Source: Ornithodoros turicata (Eukaryota; Arthropoda; Arachnida; Ixodida; Argasidae). From it: a stretch of DNA of 64,000 bases. The position numbers and the translations under genes were made by a program. The stretch is taken from NCBI RefSeq assembly GCF_037126465.1, contig NC_088201.1, positions 83,976,273 through 84,040,272 on the forward strand. Reading direction: 5' to 3'. The notes under the pieces are model-generated. The model searched no databases and had not been told where the DNA came from. It saw only the letters and a program-made list of their open reading frames with translations. Of the stretch, positions 35,401 to 47,126 are shown piece by piece; the stretch's first letter is position 1, and every line of letters starts with the position of its first letter.

Positions 35401-37205
35401 GGTTGTGTCTTGCTCGAAATGTGCGACCAATGAAATTCCATCCGAGCTGCTGAGCAGTGGTTCTTATTTGGTGCTCAGCATCGAGACTCAGCTACGAACA
35501 CTCTTGGAGCAGTTCAGTGTCATACCAAAAAAAGAGCGAGTGCAAAGATGGGATGTTGGAGACATAACTGAAAGCAGTGCCTATCATCGACTGCCATTGT
35601 CGGACTATGACATCACGGTGTCATGAAGCACTGATGGTGTGCCAGTCTTTTGAGGCCTCGAACTTCTCTATTTGGTCGCTCCAGTTGCAAGTCAACCAGC
35701 TGCGCTTCAAAGACAGAGCAAAGAACCTGCTCCTGGCTGGCCTCTGGTTTGGCATATCCAAACCCGAGATGAACACATTCTTAGAACCATTCGTCCAAAA
35801 AATGAATGAACCGGCAGTCACACCATTCTCTTGGACAGATCCTTCTTCCCAGAAGCAAATCTCCTCCAATGTGTTCAGTGGTCCATGTTCTGTTGACAGC
35901 CTTGCACGATGCGCCGTAGCAAACATGAATCAATTTAATGCTTCGTACGGGTGCCTGTGGTGCACCCACAGTGGACAAGTTGTCAGAACAGGAAAGGGGC
36001 ACTCGAGGGTGTACCCGATTGAAGAAAAGCTGCCCAAGAAGAGGAGTGATGCATCGTTTCCAAGGCATGCTGCGGAAGCCGATGACAGTGGGCAACCATC
36101 CCATGGTTTAAAGGGAGCTACGGTGCTTTTCCAACTAGCTTTCTTCTTATTTCCACTGAATTTCGTCGTGGACTATATGCACGCCGTGTGTCTGGGATTT
36201 GTGCGAAGCACAGCAATGCTTTGGTTTGCGCACAAGGGAAACGCGCATCCATATCAGATCGGTGCTAAGGTTCCTGAAGTTGATGAACGGTTGACAAAAA
36301 TGAAAGTTGTGTGGGAAATTACACGCCTCCCAAGATCGGTAACAGAATGGAAGCACTGGAAAGCCTCCGAATGGAGGCACTGGCTCTTGTTCTATTCGCC
36401 GATGGTATTACGTGGACTTCTTTCGAAGAAGTACTTCCGTAACTGGCTGAAGTTTGTGCAAATTATGCACATCCTTCACGGAGAGACCGTCGCTACAGAC
36501 ATGCTCTCTGCAGTTCAGAAAGAATTACTTTCGTTCCTCCGAGAGTATCAAAGCCTCTATGGTACAAGTGCGATGAAGTATAACGAGCATCTCTTGGTGC
36601 ATCTTGTGCACTGTGTTATAGAATGGGGTCCGCTCTTGGATTTTTCTTGTTTCTGCTATGAGGGTATGAACGCTCAACTTCTTCGCTTGGTCAATGGCAC
36701 ACGATGTGTTCAAATGCAAATTGTTGAAAAGAACCTCATCAGGCAGTCACTTCAGCCATTAATTGTCTCTTTTTCCGGGGGCATGTCACACACAAACTAT
36801 ACAAAATATTTAATTTCGGATCCGATGCGAGGTCATGGGTTGCGAAAGTCTGCAAGGAAGATCTTGGGGACAGTAGTCTTCGGCAACGGCAAACGGCGTG
36901 GAAAGAGTGTGAACTTCCATAAGCTCAGCATCCAAAGTTTGAAGTTCTGCACCGCAAGGCTCGACAAGTCCCGCAGAAGCAATTCCTACATTTTTGCTGA
37001 CAAGAAGTTTGGTCGTATTGTTGACATAATTGTTTCCCGCGAAGTGGCAGGCTCTTGTGACTGTGAACAACAGATCATGTTCAAAGTCCAGGTCTTCCAG
37101 CCGAAGGAAACTGTTTTGAACTTTCTTGGACTTCAGCATGAAATATGTGGATTTGTGACGAAGTATCTGCGGATGCATTTAGTGCCCAAAAGGGCATGGT
37201 CCTGA
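32480..37205 (+). pseudogene. CACTA/EnSpm (tnp2-type) transposase gene, copy 1, broken
   Basis: Acidic Ser/Glu-rich exons (one ending 32597 with ASSDDESSEESSI; 33159-33335 with SSDEESSESEPSDEETTS) are followed by an exon at about 35138 (LYENAKLTRGESVLMIMAHAL) and a large block to 37205. The block has a CxxC zinc segment (YLYCPKCKGSLG), a DGVP motif, LLAGLWFGISKPEMNTF, YGCLWCTHSG, NFVVDYMHAVCLGF and the KHWKASEWRHWLLFYSPMVL / EWGPLLDFSCFCYEGMN region typical of tnp2/DUF4218-type CACTA transposases. Lesions seen are a frameshift near 35215, TGA near 35294, TGA at 35624-35626 and a frameshift in the T-run at 35648-35651. The 542-codon frame after that is uninterrupted. The span 33336-35100 has no clear exon. 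Confidence 0.7.
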
Positions 37206-38343
37206 ATGTGATGGACAAGACTTTCTTGTGCACTATTCACGTGCAGAGGTTCCTGGAATGTTTGTGGTTCAGAGAGGGGTTCCGACATTTCAAACTTTTT
37301 CAAGAAACTTTGATAAGCCCTCTCCGACATTTGTATTTTGTTATGAAGAATAGACATCTGTGCGATTATCTTCTGAGGTGTGTATCTTGTTGTTTGGTGA
37401 CCATATTCTATCCAGTTACTTTGACAAAATCTCCGAAATGGATGCCTTTTATTCTCATGGCTTTTAAATCCTCCACTGATCTTCCACTTTTAAATTCACA
37501 ACGTGGCATCTGATAGTATAAGTCACGGCTTTGGCCTGCAGCATTACGTATAGTGATCTGTATCCCATTGTTTCTCGATTCTTGCATGATATACTTGAGC
37601 CTGCTATATCTTGTACTTTCAATGTTAGCCAGTAAATGCCAACTCAGATCGCACAATGCTTGTGTCATCATTAACAGTATACTATTGCATATTAATTGGG
37701 CAGAAGGATTTGACGTAGAAGACTGGTGGGTTAGGAAAAGTTGCACAAGGAAGACAAAAGTTTAGGTGGCTAAGCAGAAGAGAGAAATCAATCCGGGAAA
37801 TCACACCGGTATCTTAACCGTTTTCTTAATTATTGTTATTTCGCATTATATCAGTATATAGGCATCAATATAGGTATGTAAGTCACCACTGAGCGATGTG
37901 AGATGGTTCTCTTTGCTTGTTAAAATATAACTGAAATTTGATACAGAGCAGGTTGAGAATGCATTGGTGCTGAATTCATATTTCTCTATACAAAACGTAT
38001 AGAATTTCCTAGGTAAAACTCCTATTCAATTTTAAAGCAGTTCCGATCTACTAGATAGACTGGATAGATACTAGATAAATCCCAAATAGGAAATGGAAAA
38101 TAGGGACGCGTGTGTTAATGGCTTACCACAGCTCACCATAAAGTGACGAACGAACGACAGCACACACGCAAGTGATGTAGTGGGAAAATATTCATTGCTA
38201 TTTAACAATATAGCATGCATAATTTCGATAGCAAGTGATGGATTTATTAAAACAAGCACGTCACGTCTAGCGGAATGAAGCAGCCAACAGAGGGCAACGC
38301 CTTCCGAGACCAACGGATGGCAGCTGTTGTGTTCTTGTGGTTA
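37206..38343. other. Unassigned AT-rich spacer
   Basis: No coding region, RNA gene or repeat is supported here. It lies between the CACTA-type pseudogene and the gypsy 3' LTR. Confidence 0.3.
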
Positions 38344-38481
38344 TGTTACGAACGGAGTTTCATCAAAACTGCGCGCGTTCGGGCGCCATGTTTATTTCGC
38401 AACTCCCGATGATCGGGGCGGGTACATAGTTGCCAACGGGTTGTATAACTGTAGCTGCAGATGGAACAATAGGACACTACA
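38344..38481 (-). repeat. Candidate 3' LTR of gypsy 1
   Basis: Starts TGTAGTGTCCTATTG on the minus strand after a polypurine tract and contains AATAAA. CA at about 38344 is a candidate end. It contains ATGGCGCCCGAACGCG, which resembles a primer-binding site (TGGCGCCCGAAC), so the true LTR end could instead be near 38377, with part of a second internal region following. Confidence 0.45.
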
Positions 38482-38592
38482 CTATCCTCCTTGTGGGAGA
38501 GATTCTAGGGGAATATAGGACTAAAACAAAGAACAATACATGAAAGTTGAAGTTCAACATCCTTTGGTACGAAGGCACTGAGTGGTTTGACT

Positions 38593-41500
38593 TTACGTAG
38601 TAAAGTCAGTGAGGTGCACTGGGGGTCTTCGTTCTCGTGTTGGGTATCGTGTCTCAGGGCAGTATTGGCTTGGAGGTCCCACTGAGTCGCTATCTGCGTC
38701 CTTGCTGTTCGTTACAGGTGGTCGAGATAACAGATCATCTGTGTCCAGTGTCGAACTGTCTGGAGCTTGTGATATTCCAGTAGCATCTTTGAAAAAGCTC
38801 GCGTTGCGAACTACCGTTCGCTTATTGTTTGATGCCGTGACCTGCGATCCTTTGATGTTGGTAATTGTATAGGGTACCTGCTCGTAGTACAGTGTGAATT
38901 TGTTGTGCCGAATTTGTTTACCAAGCACTTTCTGCCCCACGTGAAGTTGATGTGGTCGTGCATGTCTGCGACGATCAGCATTGTTCTTGTTGTGAACTTT
39001 CTGATGAAGCATGGCTGATTTCACATCATCCATTTGAGCTTCCTCTTGATTGGAGGTGAAGTATTGCGGGAGGAGGTTCTTCATTTTCCTGCCGAATAAT
39101 AGTTCATAGGGTGTCTTGTCAGTTGTTGCTTGTTTGGTCGACCGGTAGGCCATGAGGAATATGTCGAGCTCTGCTGTCCAATTACTGCTAGTGTCGACAT
39201 GTTTCTTTAGGGTTCTCATGAATCGCTCCGCCTCACCATTAGCTTGAGGCCATAGCGGAGTGATTCGGTGGTGATGAAAGCCAAGCTCTGCAGCAAACTC
39301 CTGGAAGTCTGCACTTTGGAATGGGGGTCCATTGTCAGATCTAAGAAGTAGAGGGATTCCAAATTGAGCAAACACAGCTCGAAGGATGGAGAGCACCACA
39401 CGGGCACTGGTAGATCGTACCACATGCACCAGAGGGTATTTTGAGAAGTCGTCAATGATCACCATGGCGTAATTGCCGTCAGGAAAAGGTCCACAAAAGT
39501 CCATTGAGAGTTCTTCCCAGGGCCCATTAGGGGGTTTGGTGATAGCTAGTGGTTCGCGAGTTGTCTGGGGTACTGCTGTTTGGCAGGGAAGGCAGCCTTT
39601 AATTGTTGTGTGCACAAGACTATCAATGCCTGCGAACTAGACTTTTTCTCGCAATAGCTGTTTGGTCTTTACGATTCCCTGATGGTCACGATGCGCGAGT
39701 TGTACTGCTCGTTGCTGAAGGCTGGCGGGCAGGACAATACGGGTGCCTCGAAGAATAAGACCTTCCGGGGTGAACATCAATTCGTTTTTTGTAGCTGCAA
39801 ATGGTTTTAGTTCTGGCGATGACCAGATGTCGCGTTTAGGTTGTAGTATGGCAGTCACAAGGAGCTGTAATTGCTGGTCTTCCTTCGTGTGTTCTGCAAT
39901 CTCTTCTACTGAGAAAGCATTGGGGACATAGTGACGTTGGATAAAGTTCACATATTCCGTTGGGACTTTAGTGATCCTATGCTGGCAGCTGCTTATAGGC
40001 AGCGGGTTCCTTGACAGGTAGTCAGAGGGGTTACTACTGCCTACAGTGTGCTGTGTGTCAAAGACGTACTGCTGGATCCGGAGTGCTAGGCGTTCGATAC
40101 GAGCCGAAGGTGATGATCTTGGGTTGCTGAGGATGCTCACGAGAGGCTTGTGATCAGTAAGTAAGAGGAACTTAGCACCACAAAGGTAGAGTCGAAAATG
40201 TTCCATGCCCCATATTACTGCAAGCATTTCTGGTTCAATTTGTGAGTAGCGACTTTCTACAGGTGTAAGTGCCCTGCTTGCGTAGGCAATCACTGCAGGT
40301 TCTTCCTTGCCGTCGGACCTCTGTGTGAGAATGGCACCGAGTACATGTGGGCTGGCATCTACAACCAGTTCTGTCCGCTTTGATGAATCGAAGTAAGCCA
40401 GGGTGGAAGCATCCGACATGGCTTGTTTTAGGTGGTCAAAGGCGTCTTGGTGGCGCTTAGTCCAAGCCCAGGTTGCGTTTTTCAAGGTTAGTTCTCGTAG
40501 TGGCTGGGTAATGTCAGCGAGGTTCCGCAGAAATCGCCCAGAGTAGTTAACCATCCCAAGGAGACTCCTTACTTCCTGAGGGTTAGTTGGTGTTGGGACT
40601 TGTAAGAAGGCATTGATCTTCTTGGGATCGGGACGGACGCCTTCAGCCGAAAAAATCAGTCCATAGAAGGTTATCTCACTCTGGTAGAAGTGACATTTCT
40701 TGTCATTGAGCGTTATGCCGACTTCTTGCAGTCGATGAAGGACAGCATCCAGGGCAGTGTTATGTTCGTTTTGAGTCTGCCCATAGACTATGATGTCATC
40801 GCTCACGTTCAAGGCGTTTGGGATGCCGTTGAGGACTTGACGGATAGTGTTCTGAAATATTTCAGCTGCACTACTGATGCCAAAATTGAGGCGTTCGTAT
40901 CTGAATAGGCCAGCGTGAGTCGAGAATGTTGTGAGCTGTCTTGAAGGCATGTCCAGTTCCAACTGATGGTAGCCATTCTTCAGATCCAAGTTGGAGAAGA
41001 GTTTTGCTCCATTTAGTGCTACAATGATGTCGTTCACGTTGTATGGCCGTGTTCACAGCACGCATGTCGACACAAATTCGAATTTCGTCGGGGTGATGCG
41101 ACTTGGGGACAATTACGACCGGGGAAACCCATGGAGTTGGACCGTCTGCTGGTTCGATGATGTCTTCATATAGGAGCCGTTGGATTTTGTTTTCCGTGGC
41201 CTCACGCAGTGCAAAGGGTATACGACGGTGGGGTTGGGCTACAGGGGGTACACTTTCATCCACAAAGAGATGGATTTGTTGCTCCTTCAGTTTTCCAACA
41301 CCGTTGAACAGGGCAGGAAATGATTCCACAATAGCTTCTTTTGTTGCGGTGTCCTCGACTTGATATGTGATGTGGACAAGTCCTAAGCCAGACGCTGCCG
41401 AAAAGCTAAGAAGCGGTGCACAGGCGCCAGGAGTGACAAATAGGTCTTCTTGGATGTCCTTCCCTTTGTATGTCATGGTGACAGAGACTTTCCCCAGTAT

Positions 41501-42613
41501 TTGCAGTGGAGAAGTTGCTCTGTAGGGAAACACCTTCACAGACGTTTTTTTAAGGATTGTGTTTAGGTGACAGTCTCGGAGGCTGTTTTCTCCGACAATT
41601 GATACCGTTGCCCCTGTGTCGATCAGAAAGGTGATGGGGGTGCTGTTAACCATGATGACTGCTCTTGGGGCTTTACTTCTTGAAGGCGATGTGAATGTCG
41701 CAAAGGTACACTCATCGCTGCTTGAACTGTCATGGTCCACCGCTTGAATCTTCTCCTTCGATGGCCTGCACACCCTAGCGAAGTGGCCAATCTTGCTACA
41801 GGCTCTGCATTCCTTGCCCCATGCTGGACAGTTTTGTTTGCCGCCGTCGTGTGGCCACTTGTCGCCGCAGTTTCCACATATTGTCGAACTATCACGGTGC
41901 TTGGAGTGGTTGTGTTGAGGTGCCTCCTTGTCTCGAGTTGGTGCTCTTTTGCCATGTTGCAAATGTTTGTGTAGTGCATTCACGGGCGCGGCGCTTTCAG
42001 TGTTTCTTTCGATTTGTGAAATGTCGCGTTCAATGTCTTCAAATAGTCGACCTTGCTTGAGAATGTCCGATAAATCAAGTGAGTGGAGCATCGCGCATTT
42101 GCGCAGGCGAGACGATGTTGTTGTGAGGATGAGTTGGTTTTTGATTTCTAGATCAACATTTGAGAAGTTGCAATGACGGGATAGTTGCCGAAGACGCGCG
42201 TAAAATGCATCGAGGCTCTCACCATCATTTTGCTGCGCTTGACGAAACCGGTAGACAGCAAATGTTGGGTTGACTCGCGGCGCAAAGTAGGCGTCGAGCT
42301 TAGCTTTGGCTGCATCGTATTCAGAGGTTGACGTTTCCTGTGTTGCTTGAGTCGCTGTGGTTTGCTGGGTGGTCGTGCTGATGGATGTACTGGGCACAGT
42401 TTGCGTGCCGGCTTCAGGGAGCGATCGGAAGAGGTCGTATACTTCCTCGCCTACATAGTGCAGAAGAAGGGCTTTCTTACGCTGGGCCTCAGTGATGTTG
42501 CATGCTATTAAAAAGTTCTCGAAACGTTCAACCCATTTCGCCCACTCAAGGCCGATGCTGCTGTCGTCGGCTGCGCGAAGATCGATTGTGGGAAATGGCG
42601 GGAGCTGGGCCAT
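38593..42613 (-). pseudogene. Ty3/gypsy gag-pol polyprotein, one frameshift and one stop
   Basis: Gag starts at 42613 (MAQLPPFPTIDLRAADDSS) and contains a CCHC zinc knuckle (CRACSKIGHFARVC). Protease has ITFLIDTGATVS. Reverse transcriptase follows, with catalytic NVSDDIIVYG; the S-D-D form occurs in several animal gypsy lineages. RNase H (VVDASPHVLGAIL) and integrase (MDFCGPFPDGNYAM, SDNGPPFQ, PQANGEAERF for the DDE triad) complete it. Breaks: near 41040, between the RT lead-in VDMRAVNTAI and NDIIVALNGA, a frameshift that looks like a small deletion; and TAG at 39639-39637 between RNase H and integrase. All catalytic motifs remain. The element is a recent but inactive copy. Confidence 0.8.
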
Positions 42614-42716
42614 GCTGTGGCTGCTTGAAGTTAGCTCTCTCGTGAAGGTGCAGATGAGACGATGCTGGCTGATGTCTTACTTGAGTTCCTTGGGTGTCGG
42701 GGATGCACGCGAGGCG

Positions 42717-42781
42717 GGCGGGTACATAGTTGCCCACGAGTTGTATAACTGTAGCTGCAGATGGAACAATAGGACACTGCA
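42717..42781 (-). repeat. 5' LTR fragment of gypsy 1
   Basis: 65 bases matching the start of the candidate 3' LTR at 38417-38481, with about 4 differences. The sequence between 42716 and the gag start at 42613 does not match the rest of that LTR. Confidence 0.6.
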
Positions 42782-43221
42782 GCAGCTCTTTTGTGGTAAC
42801 GCTTCCTCGAGCGAGTCCGACCCCCCTGTGTCTACACCACATCAAATCACAGCCATGAGATGCACTGGGGTGACACAAGCCCGGCATTGTTGTAACTACC
42901 CTCAAGCGGGTGTTTTTCGCAAAACCGCCATCTTGTCCTGGTCACACGTCATACGCAACGTCATTTTGAGGTCATGTGACTTGTGTACATGTCGTTTTAA
43001 CGCTTGCCGACATATTCCCGTTTGCATAAAGTGGAGAGGTGAACATATTTTGCCAGCGTAAACTATACGGTGTTTCTTCCGCGACATGGTTCTCATTTGC
43101 CCTTAGTTTAAGTAAACCGCACCGGCTCACTGTGCCTTGACGCCGGGTCGTCATCAAATCCTTGGAAGTGGTGAACAGTACGGGCCCTCATGTACTCTTT
43201 GGGACACGGTTGTCTAAAATC
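42782..43221. other. Unassigned
   Basis: No gene or named repeat recognised. Confidence 0.3.
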
Positions 43222-43460
43222 TCCAGGTCGTGGCGGAGCGATCCCCTGTCGGCGATGTCGCGCACGAAGGAACTATACCAATACCCTCTCTGAGGGGAGG
43301 CCGCGCTCAACTGCTCTCCCAGCAGACGACGCAGCGTATGCGATGGTTCTCTCTCCCGACAAGTGGCAGTGCGTGGCTTTCCCTCGGAGAATGTATTGGT
43401 ATAGTTCCTTCTTACGCGACATCGCCGATGGGGGACTGCTCGGCCACCACATCTAACCAC
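43222..43460. repeat. Foldback element
   Basis: The arms at about 43225-43300 and 43378-43452 are inverted copies. Each includes TCGGCGATGTCGCG and AAGGAACTATACCAATAC (reverse-complemented at the right). About 75 bases of loop separate them, and the arms weaken outward. Protein-like frames on both strands here are mirror images caused by the repeat, not genes. Confidence 0.75.
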
Positions 43461-44532
43461 AGACTATTTACACACGACTTCGCGACAAAGGAGCACCAGA
43501 CACGGCATATCATCACCAAAAAGCCTGGTGACATGGGGTTGACCAAACAGACTGCGACACTTTTTGGTGGTAGCTCTGATTCGTCCCTCCATCTCGCATT
43601 TATTTCATTGTCGTTTTCGACAAAAACAACTCCGTTGCTGTTCCGCGTGTCTAACAGGAATGTCGTCCCATCCCGGTCTCTAATGCCTCCTAGAAACATT
43701 AGGTGATTGTGCGGAATTTAGGAAACATAAGAGAGGGATGAAGGAACCTCTCTCTTGCGAAGGTGCATGGGCCAGAGCCATCAAGTCATAAATGACAAAT
43801 ATGCAGCCTACTAGTCAATTACATTACGCGTCCTTTCTTATCAAGCAAATGTGCACCGCACATGCAAAGCCTTTCAGTAACAATGTACAAATACATTAAA
43901 CGAAAAACCACGCCACGGAAAATGTGTTATGAACGGCATTTGTCTGTAGGGTATATAATAGGGAAATTGAATTTCATGAATTGGACTTCTGAAATCGCCA
44001 CGTCAACATAGCGTATGTAGGATTGACCCCACCCCATTCATAAATATGTTCCCTGCTACACTGGCTATAGCTAAAAACCGTCGTTTCGACTCGTGCGGAT
44101 TGATGGTGACCGTTAAACCTCCATCGGGCAGCGACGCGGGGAGGGCTCGCTTTCTTCTAAATATTGGCAGACGACAAAGCAGGAAGGTAACAAACGTAAC
44201 GACAGCCATCTGGAACAACAGTAAGACGACAACACAAAGAGGCCGGGTCACCGGTTTATCTTTTAGGCATACCTTTTTTTCCAGCTGTGAACGTTGTCTT
44301 TTTTTGTCACTCAATGGGGTAGGAAACGGCGTGCGGCAAAGCGCGCTGCAAAAATACCAAACCATACTAAACCTCGAAATACTTCCGTGTAACTATTCTC
44401 TACCCGGATGCTCGTACTGCCAAATCGAACTGCCATACGCACACTGGTCCAAGTCCAACGTAAACATCGGCGCGCAGAAACCTAGCGTATGCGCCGAGCG
44501 GCACAGGAGACGTTCAATTTGAACATCGTGGG
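43461..44532. other. Unassigned
   Basis: A minus-strand open stretch around 43699-43520 (GGIRDRDGTTFLLDTRNSNG onward) looks somewhat protein-like but matches no family I recognise. Nothing else is supported. Confidence 0.25.
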
Positions 44533-44789
44533 TAACCGTGTATTCACACGAGCGCCTTTTCTGACTGCGCAGCGACTGAAGGAGGAGAAGGAGGTATCAG
44601 CATAATCACGCAATCATCCAACCGTTCGGTCGCGGGCGGAGCTTATCGCACAGCAGAATCTATGAAGCGCGCACGTTTGTATTGTATTTTTGGCGAGATA
44701 TCAAAGAGCATTGTGCAACATCACTGCGCTCAGCAGCTCCGTCCGTCAGAAAGAACCACACGGATAGTTTGTTCGCGGGGCACAGAATC

Positions 44790-45057
44790 TGACGGCTGAC
44801 GCGCAGAAGGAGGACGGAGCGAAAAAGAAAGCCACCCTCTCTTGCCAATGTTACAAGCAGGTAGAGCAACACCTGATCTTGTGGAAGCTTGCCGATGAGC
44901 AAAACCGAAATGTACCAAGGAAACATGCCATGTGGGGAAAGATCGTTCTTGAAATGGAAAAGAGACACCCGGATGTCGAAGCAACGGTAGATGTGTACAT
45001 CAAAACACTCTTTGGGTCCCCATATTCACGGCGCAGTCGTTGTATAAGTTGCTGTTA
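44790..45057 (+). pseudogene. Myb/SANT-like (MADF-type) protein of Harbinger element
   Basis: An open stretch without an obvious Met reads YKQVEQHLILWKLADEQNR, then PRKHAMWGKIVLEMEKRH, ending at TAA 45055-45057. The spaced tryptophans and the ILW/W--I pattern fit the Myb/SANT or MADF trihelix domain of the DNA-binding partner that Harbinger elements carry. The C-terminal half of the domain, with its third helix, is poorly preserved and the frame soon ends, so it is likely truncated. Confidence 0.5.
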
Positions 45058-46485
45058 ATTAATAATAACGAGTTGGCAGCATTCGCGTTCCAAACCAAAA
45101 GGTATCGGCTCAGAACGCTAGCACTTTGGTTTAAAAGCGAGAAATGTGTGAGCAGTATCGCACGCCGGGTAAGACAAAGGGGGGCAAAATTTTATCCCCA
45201 TGCCGGCCACTGTGGGGCCACTGTGGGGTTCATTGTTGTCTGGCATCATAAATTAACCATGTAATGGTATAATATTTTAGGGCTGTCATTACACAAGCCT
45301 ACATGGTAGCACCCCGGGGTCATCATCACGTCATGCAGTGCATTCGCGGGGGGCCACTGTGTGCATACATCGTGTTCTGACAAGCACCAACGAGAACGAT
45401 CAGTTGTAATAAAGGAAGTCAGTTTTCCGCGGTTTCACTATTCTTGCGTGTTTCCGATTCATCGCGGCCACACAGTATGGGAACTGCCACAGCGCTTTAG
45501 AGTAATGTGCTTTACCCAGGGCTGGATAAAGCTATAGTGTTGAAGATGCAACACTTACGGTGATGGCGTCTCGCTTTGTCATGACATTATTTCATAATTA
45601 GTCACTAGGGGAGCTTCCTATATAACGCGATATGAAAAAGTGCCAATTCGTGAATTTCGTTTTGTTCCATAATTTTATATGTATGTATGGGACGGTAGCG
45701 TACCCCCACCAAAAAAAGAGAAAAAGAAAAGAAACAGGAAAGATCATACGGGTTGTTTGAGTGGGTGTGAACTCTGCCTCGCTATGCCACTGGTATACGC
45801 GATGAACGTTTTACTGGGAATGAGTAGCAGACACAAAAACATGGCCTGTCCAACGCCTAAAGCAATGGGGCCAATGAAACGCAGGAGTTGGAAGCTACCA
45901 AAGCCAGCCAAGCTCGCCGAAAAAAAAAGCAAGACGGATGGAGGATAGAGGATGAAGGGTGGAGATGCGTTGAGGGTGCATGAGTTCGTCGGGGAGAGCA
46001 AAGTATTAGATGGGCCGTTGAGCATGACCTCCCTTCTGCAGAAAGAGGACAAGGTTTCTTGCTTTAGCGGAACGTGCGGCAGAGGGACCACCACAGACAC
46101 ACACACAATTGACACAAAAAGGTGTACGCTCCACTCTGTCCTCCAATCAGAAGCGAGAGCCCTATCATTCACGGCAATGATTGGCGCAGAACCTCCTATG
46201 CGGTGAAGCTGTTTTTACTGTGTTCGAAAGGTGCGACCTTTACGCCACAGCCGTCTCTGCTTTACACCACACTCAACACCGTCAGACTGCTGCGGAGTCA
46301 CGGTAAAATACGACGACGCACAGCTTACACAGTACTCTTTCCTACACTCTTTCCCGCTCACTCTTATTTACGAACGTTTTATGCATTTAGAGACATGTTT
46401 AAGCGCACATAATTCGAACGAACCTGTTGCAGACGGGTTACGGAAAGGCGATCACTGGCTAGTATGCTGTCCCGCATATTGGCCT

Positions 46486-46761
46486 CTATACTCTCCTTCT
46501 GCGCTTTGCTATGCGGAGCAGAATGTATTTAAAAGTGGCCGCATCGATTCTCAAAACCTTGCGGTAGACAAATGGGTCCTCGTGTCGTAGCTCCCGTAGA
46601 AGGCTATTTTGCAGACCGTACTCTTTCCTCAGCACCCATTCATTCGTCCATAGCTTCTTTAACCGCTTCTTTTCGTGGCAGCATTCACTATCGTCAATGA
46701 GAAAAGCAAGAGCCACAAATTTTCGCTTTCTTTCGTACATTGTGTACCAAGCGCCGTGCAC
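46486..46761 (-). pseudogene. Harbinger transposase N-terminal fragment
   Basis: 91 codons: KRKFVALAFLIDDSE, KKRLKKLWTNEWVLR, LLRELRHEDPFVYRKVLRID and AATFKYILLRI. This is the characteristic opening of PIF/Harbinger nucleases before the DDE domain. It stops after RRRRV; the catalytic DDE_Tnp_4 part is absent from the element. Confidence 0.65.
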
Positions 46762-47093
46762 ATAAAATTAATGCTTCAACGTTCAAACGCAGCGCGAACG
46801 TTATCCTCGGCTTCCCCAGCATCTGAGCCGACAGCACACTATCTGTGTAGGCATTCCAAAAGGGCGTAGCCTCAGCGCCTTATCATTCACCCCTCTCGCT
46901 CCTTCAGTCGCTGCGCCGTCAGAAAACACGCTCGTGTGAATACACGGTAATGTGAATCTGCCGACTACACGCAACGGCACAACGACAGACCATCCGCCGG
47001 AAGCTCCATAGACGCAGTGGTCCAGGCAAAATGGATTTCCCATTTCATACGCGTTTGGCAGTGCGCCAGAAAGTACAGTCTTGTTTATTATTG

Positions 47094-47094
<1 letters not shown>

Positions 47095-47123
<29 letters not shown>
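47095..47123. repeat. (TA)n microsatellite
   Basis: About 14 TA units followed by poly-T. Confidence 0.9.

Positions 47124-47126
<3 letters not shown>

Larger units (their letters stand above)
38344..42781 (-). mobile_element. Ty3/gypsy retrotransposon 1
   Basis: Read on minus: LTR fragment (42781-42717), gag-pol (42613-38593), then candidate 3' LTR (38481-38344). The two LTR starts share TGYAGTGTCCTATTGTTCCA and run in parallel to TATGTACCCGCC. After that the right copy diverges, so the 5' LTR appears truncated or replaced. The left copy continues to AATAAAC and ends near CGTAACA. A purine-rich AAGGAGGATAG lies just before the left LTR and fits a polypurine tract. Target duplication not found. 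Confidence 0.6.
44536..46947. mobile_element. PIF/Harbinger transposon remnant with TAA target duplication
   Basis: 49-bp terminal inverted repeats (44536-44584 and 46899-46947) begin CCGTGTATTCACACGAGCG and differ at about 3 positions. TAA borders both ends (44533-44535 and 46948-46950), which fits the 3-bp TWA target preference established for PIF/Harbinger. Inside are a Myb/SANT-like frame on plus at the left and a Harbinger transposase N-terminus on minus at the right. That is the usual two-gene complement of this superfamily, here in convergent orientation. Most of the transposase is missing, so the copy is non-autonomous. Confidence 0.8.

Noticed and set aside
43188..43460. A pair of similar small proteins on opposite strands
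   Set aside because: The similarity is the direct result of an inverted repeat read in both directions.
45744..46172. 142-residue hydrophobic protein on minus
   Set aside because: It lies in the interior of the Harbinger element between its two genes, with no family resemblance and a low-complexity composition; likely a chance frame.
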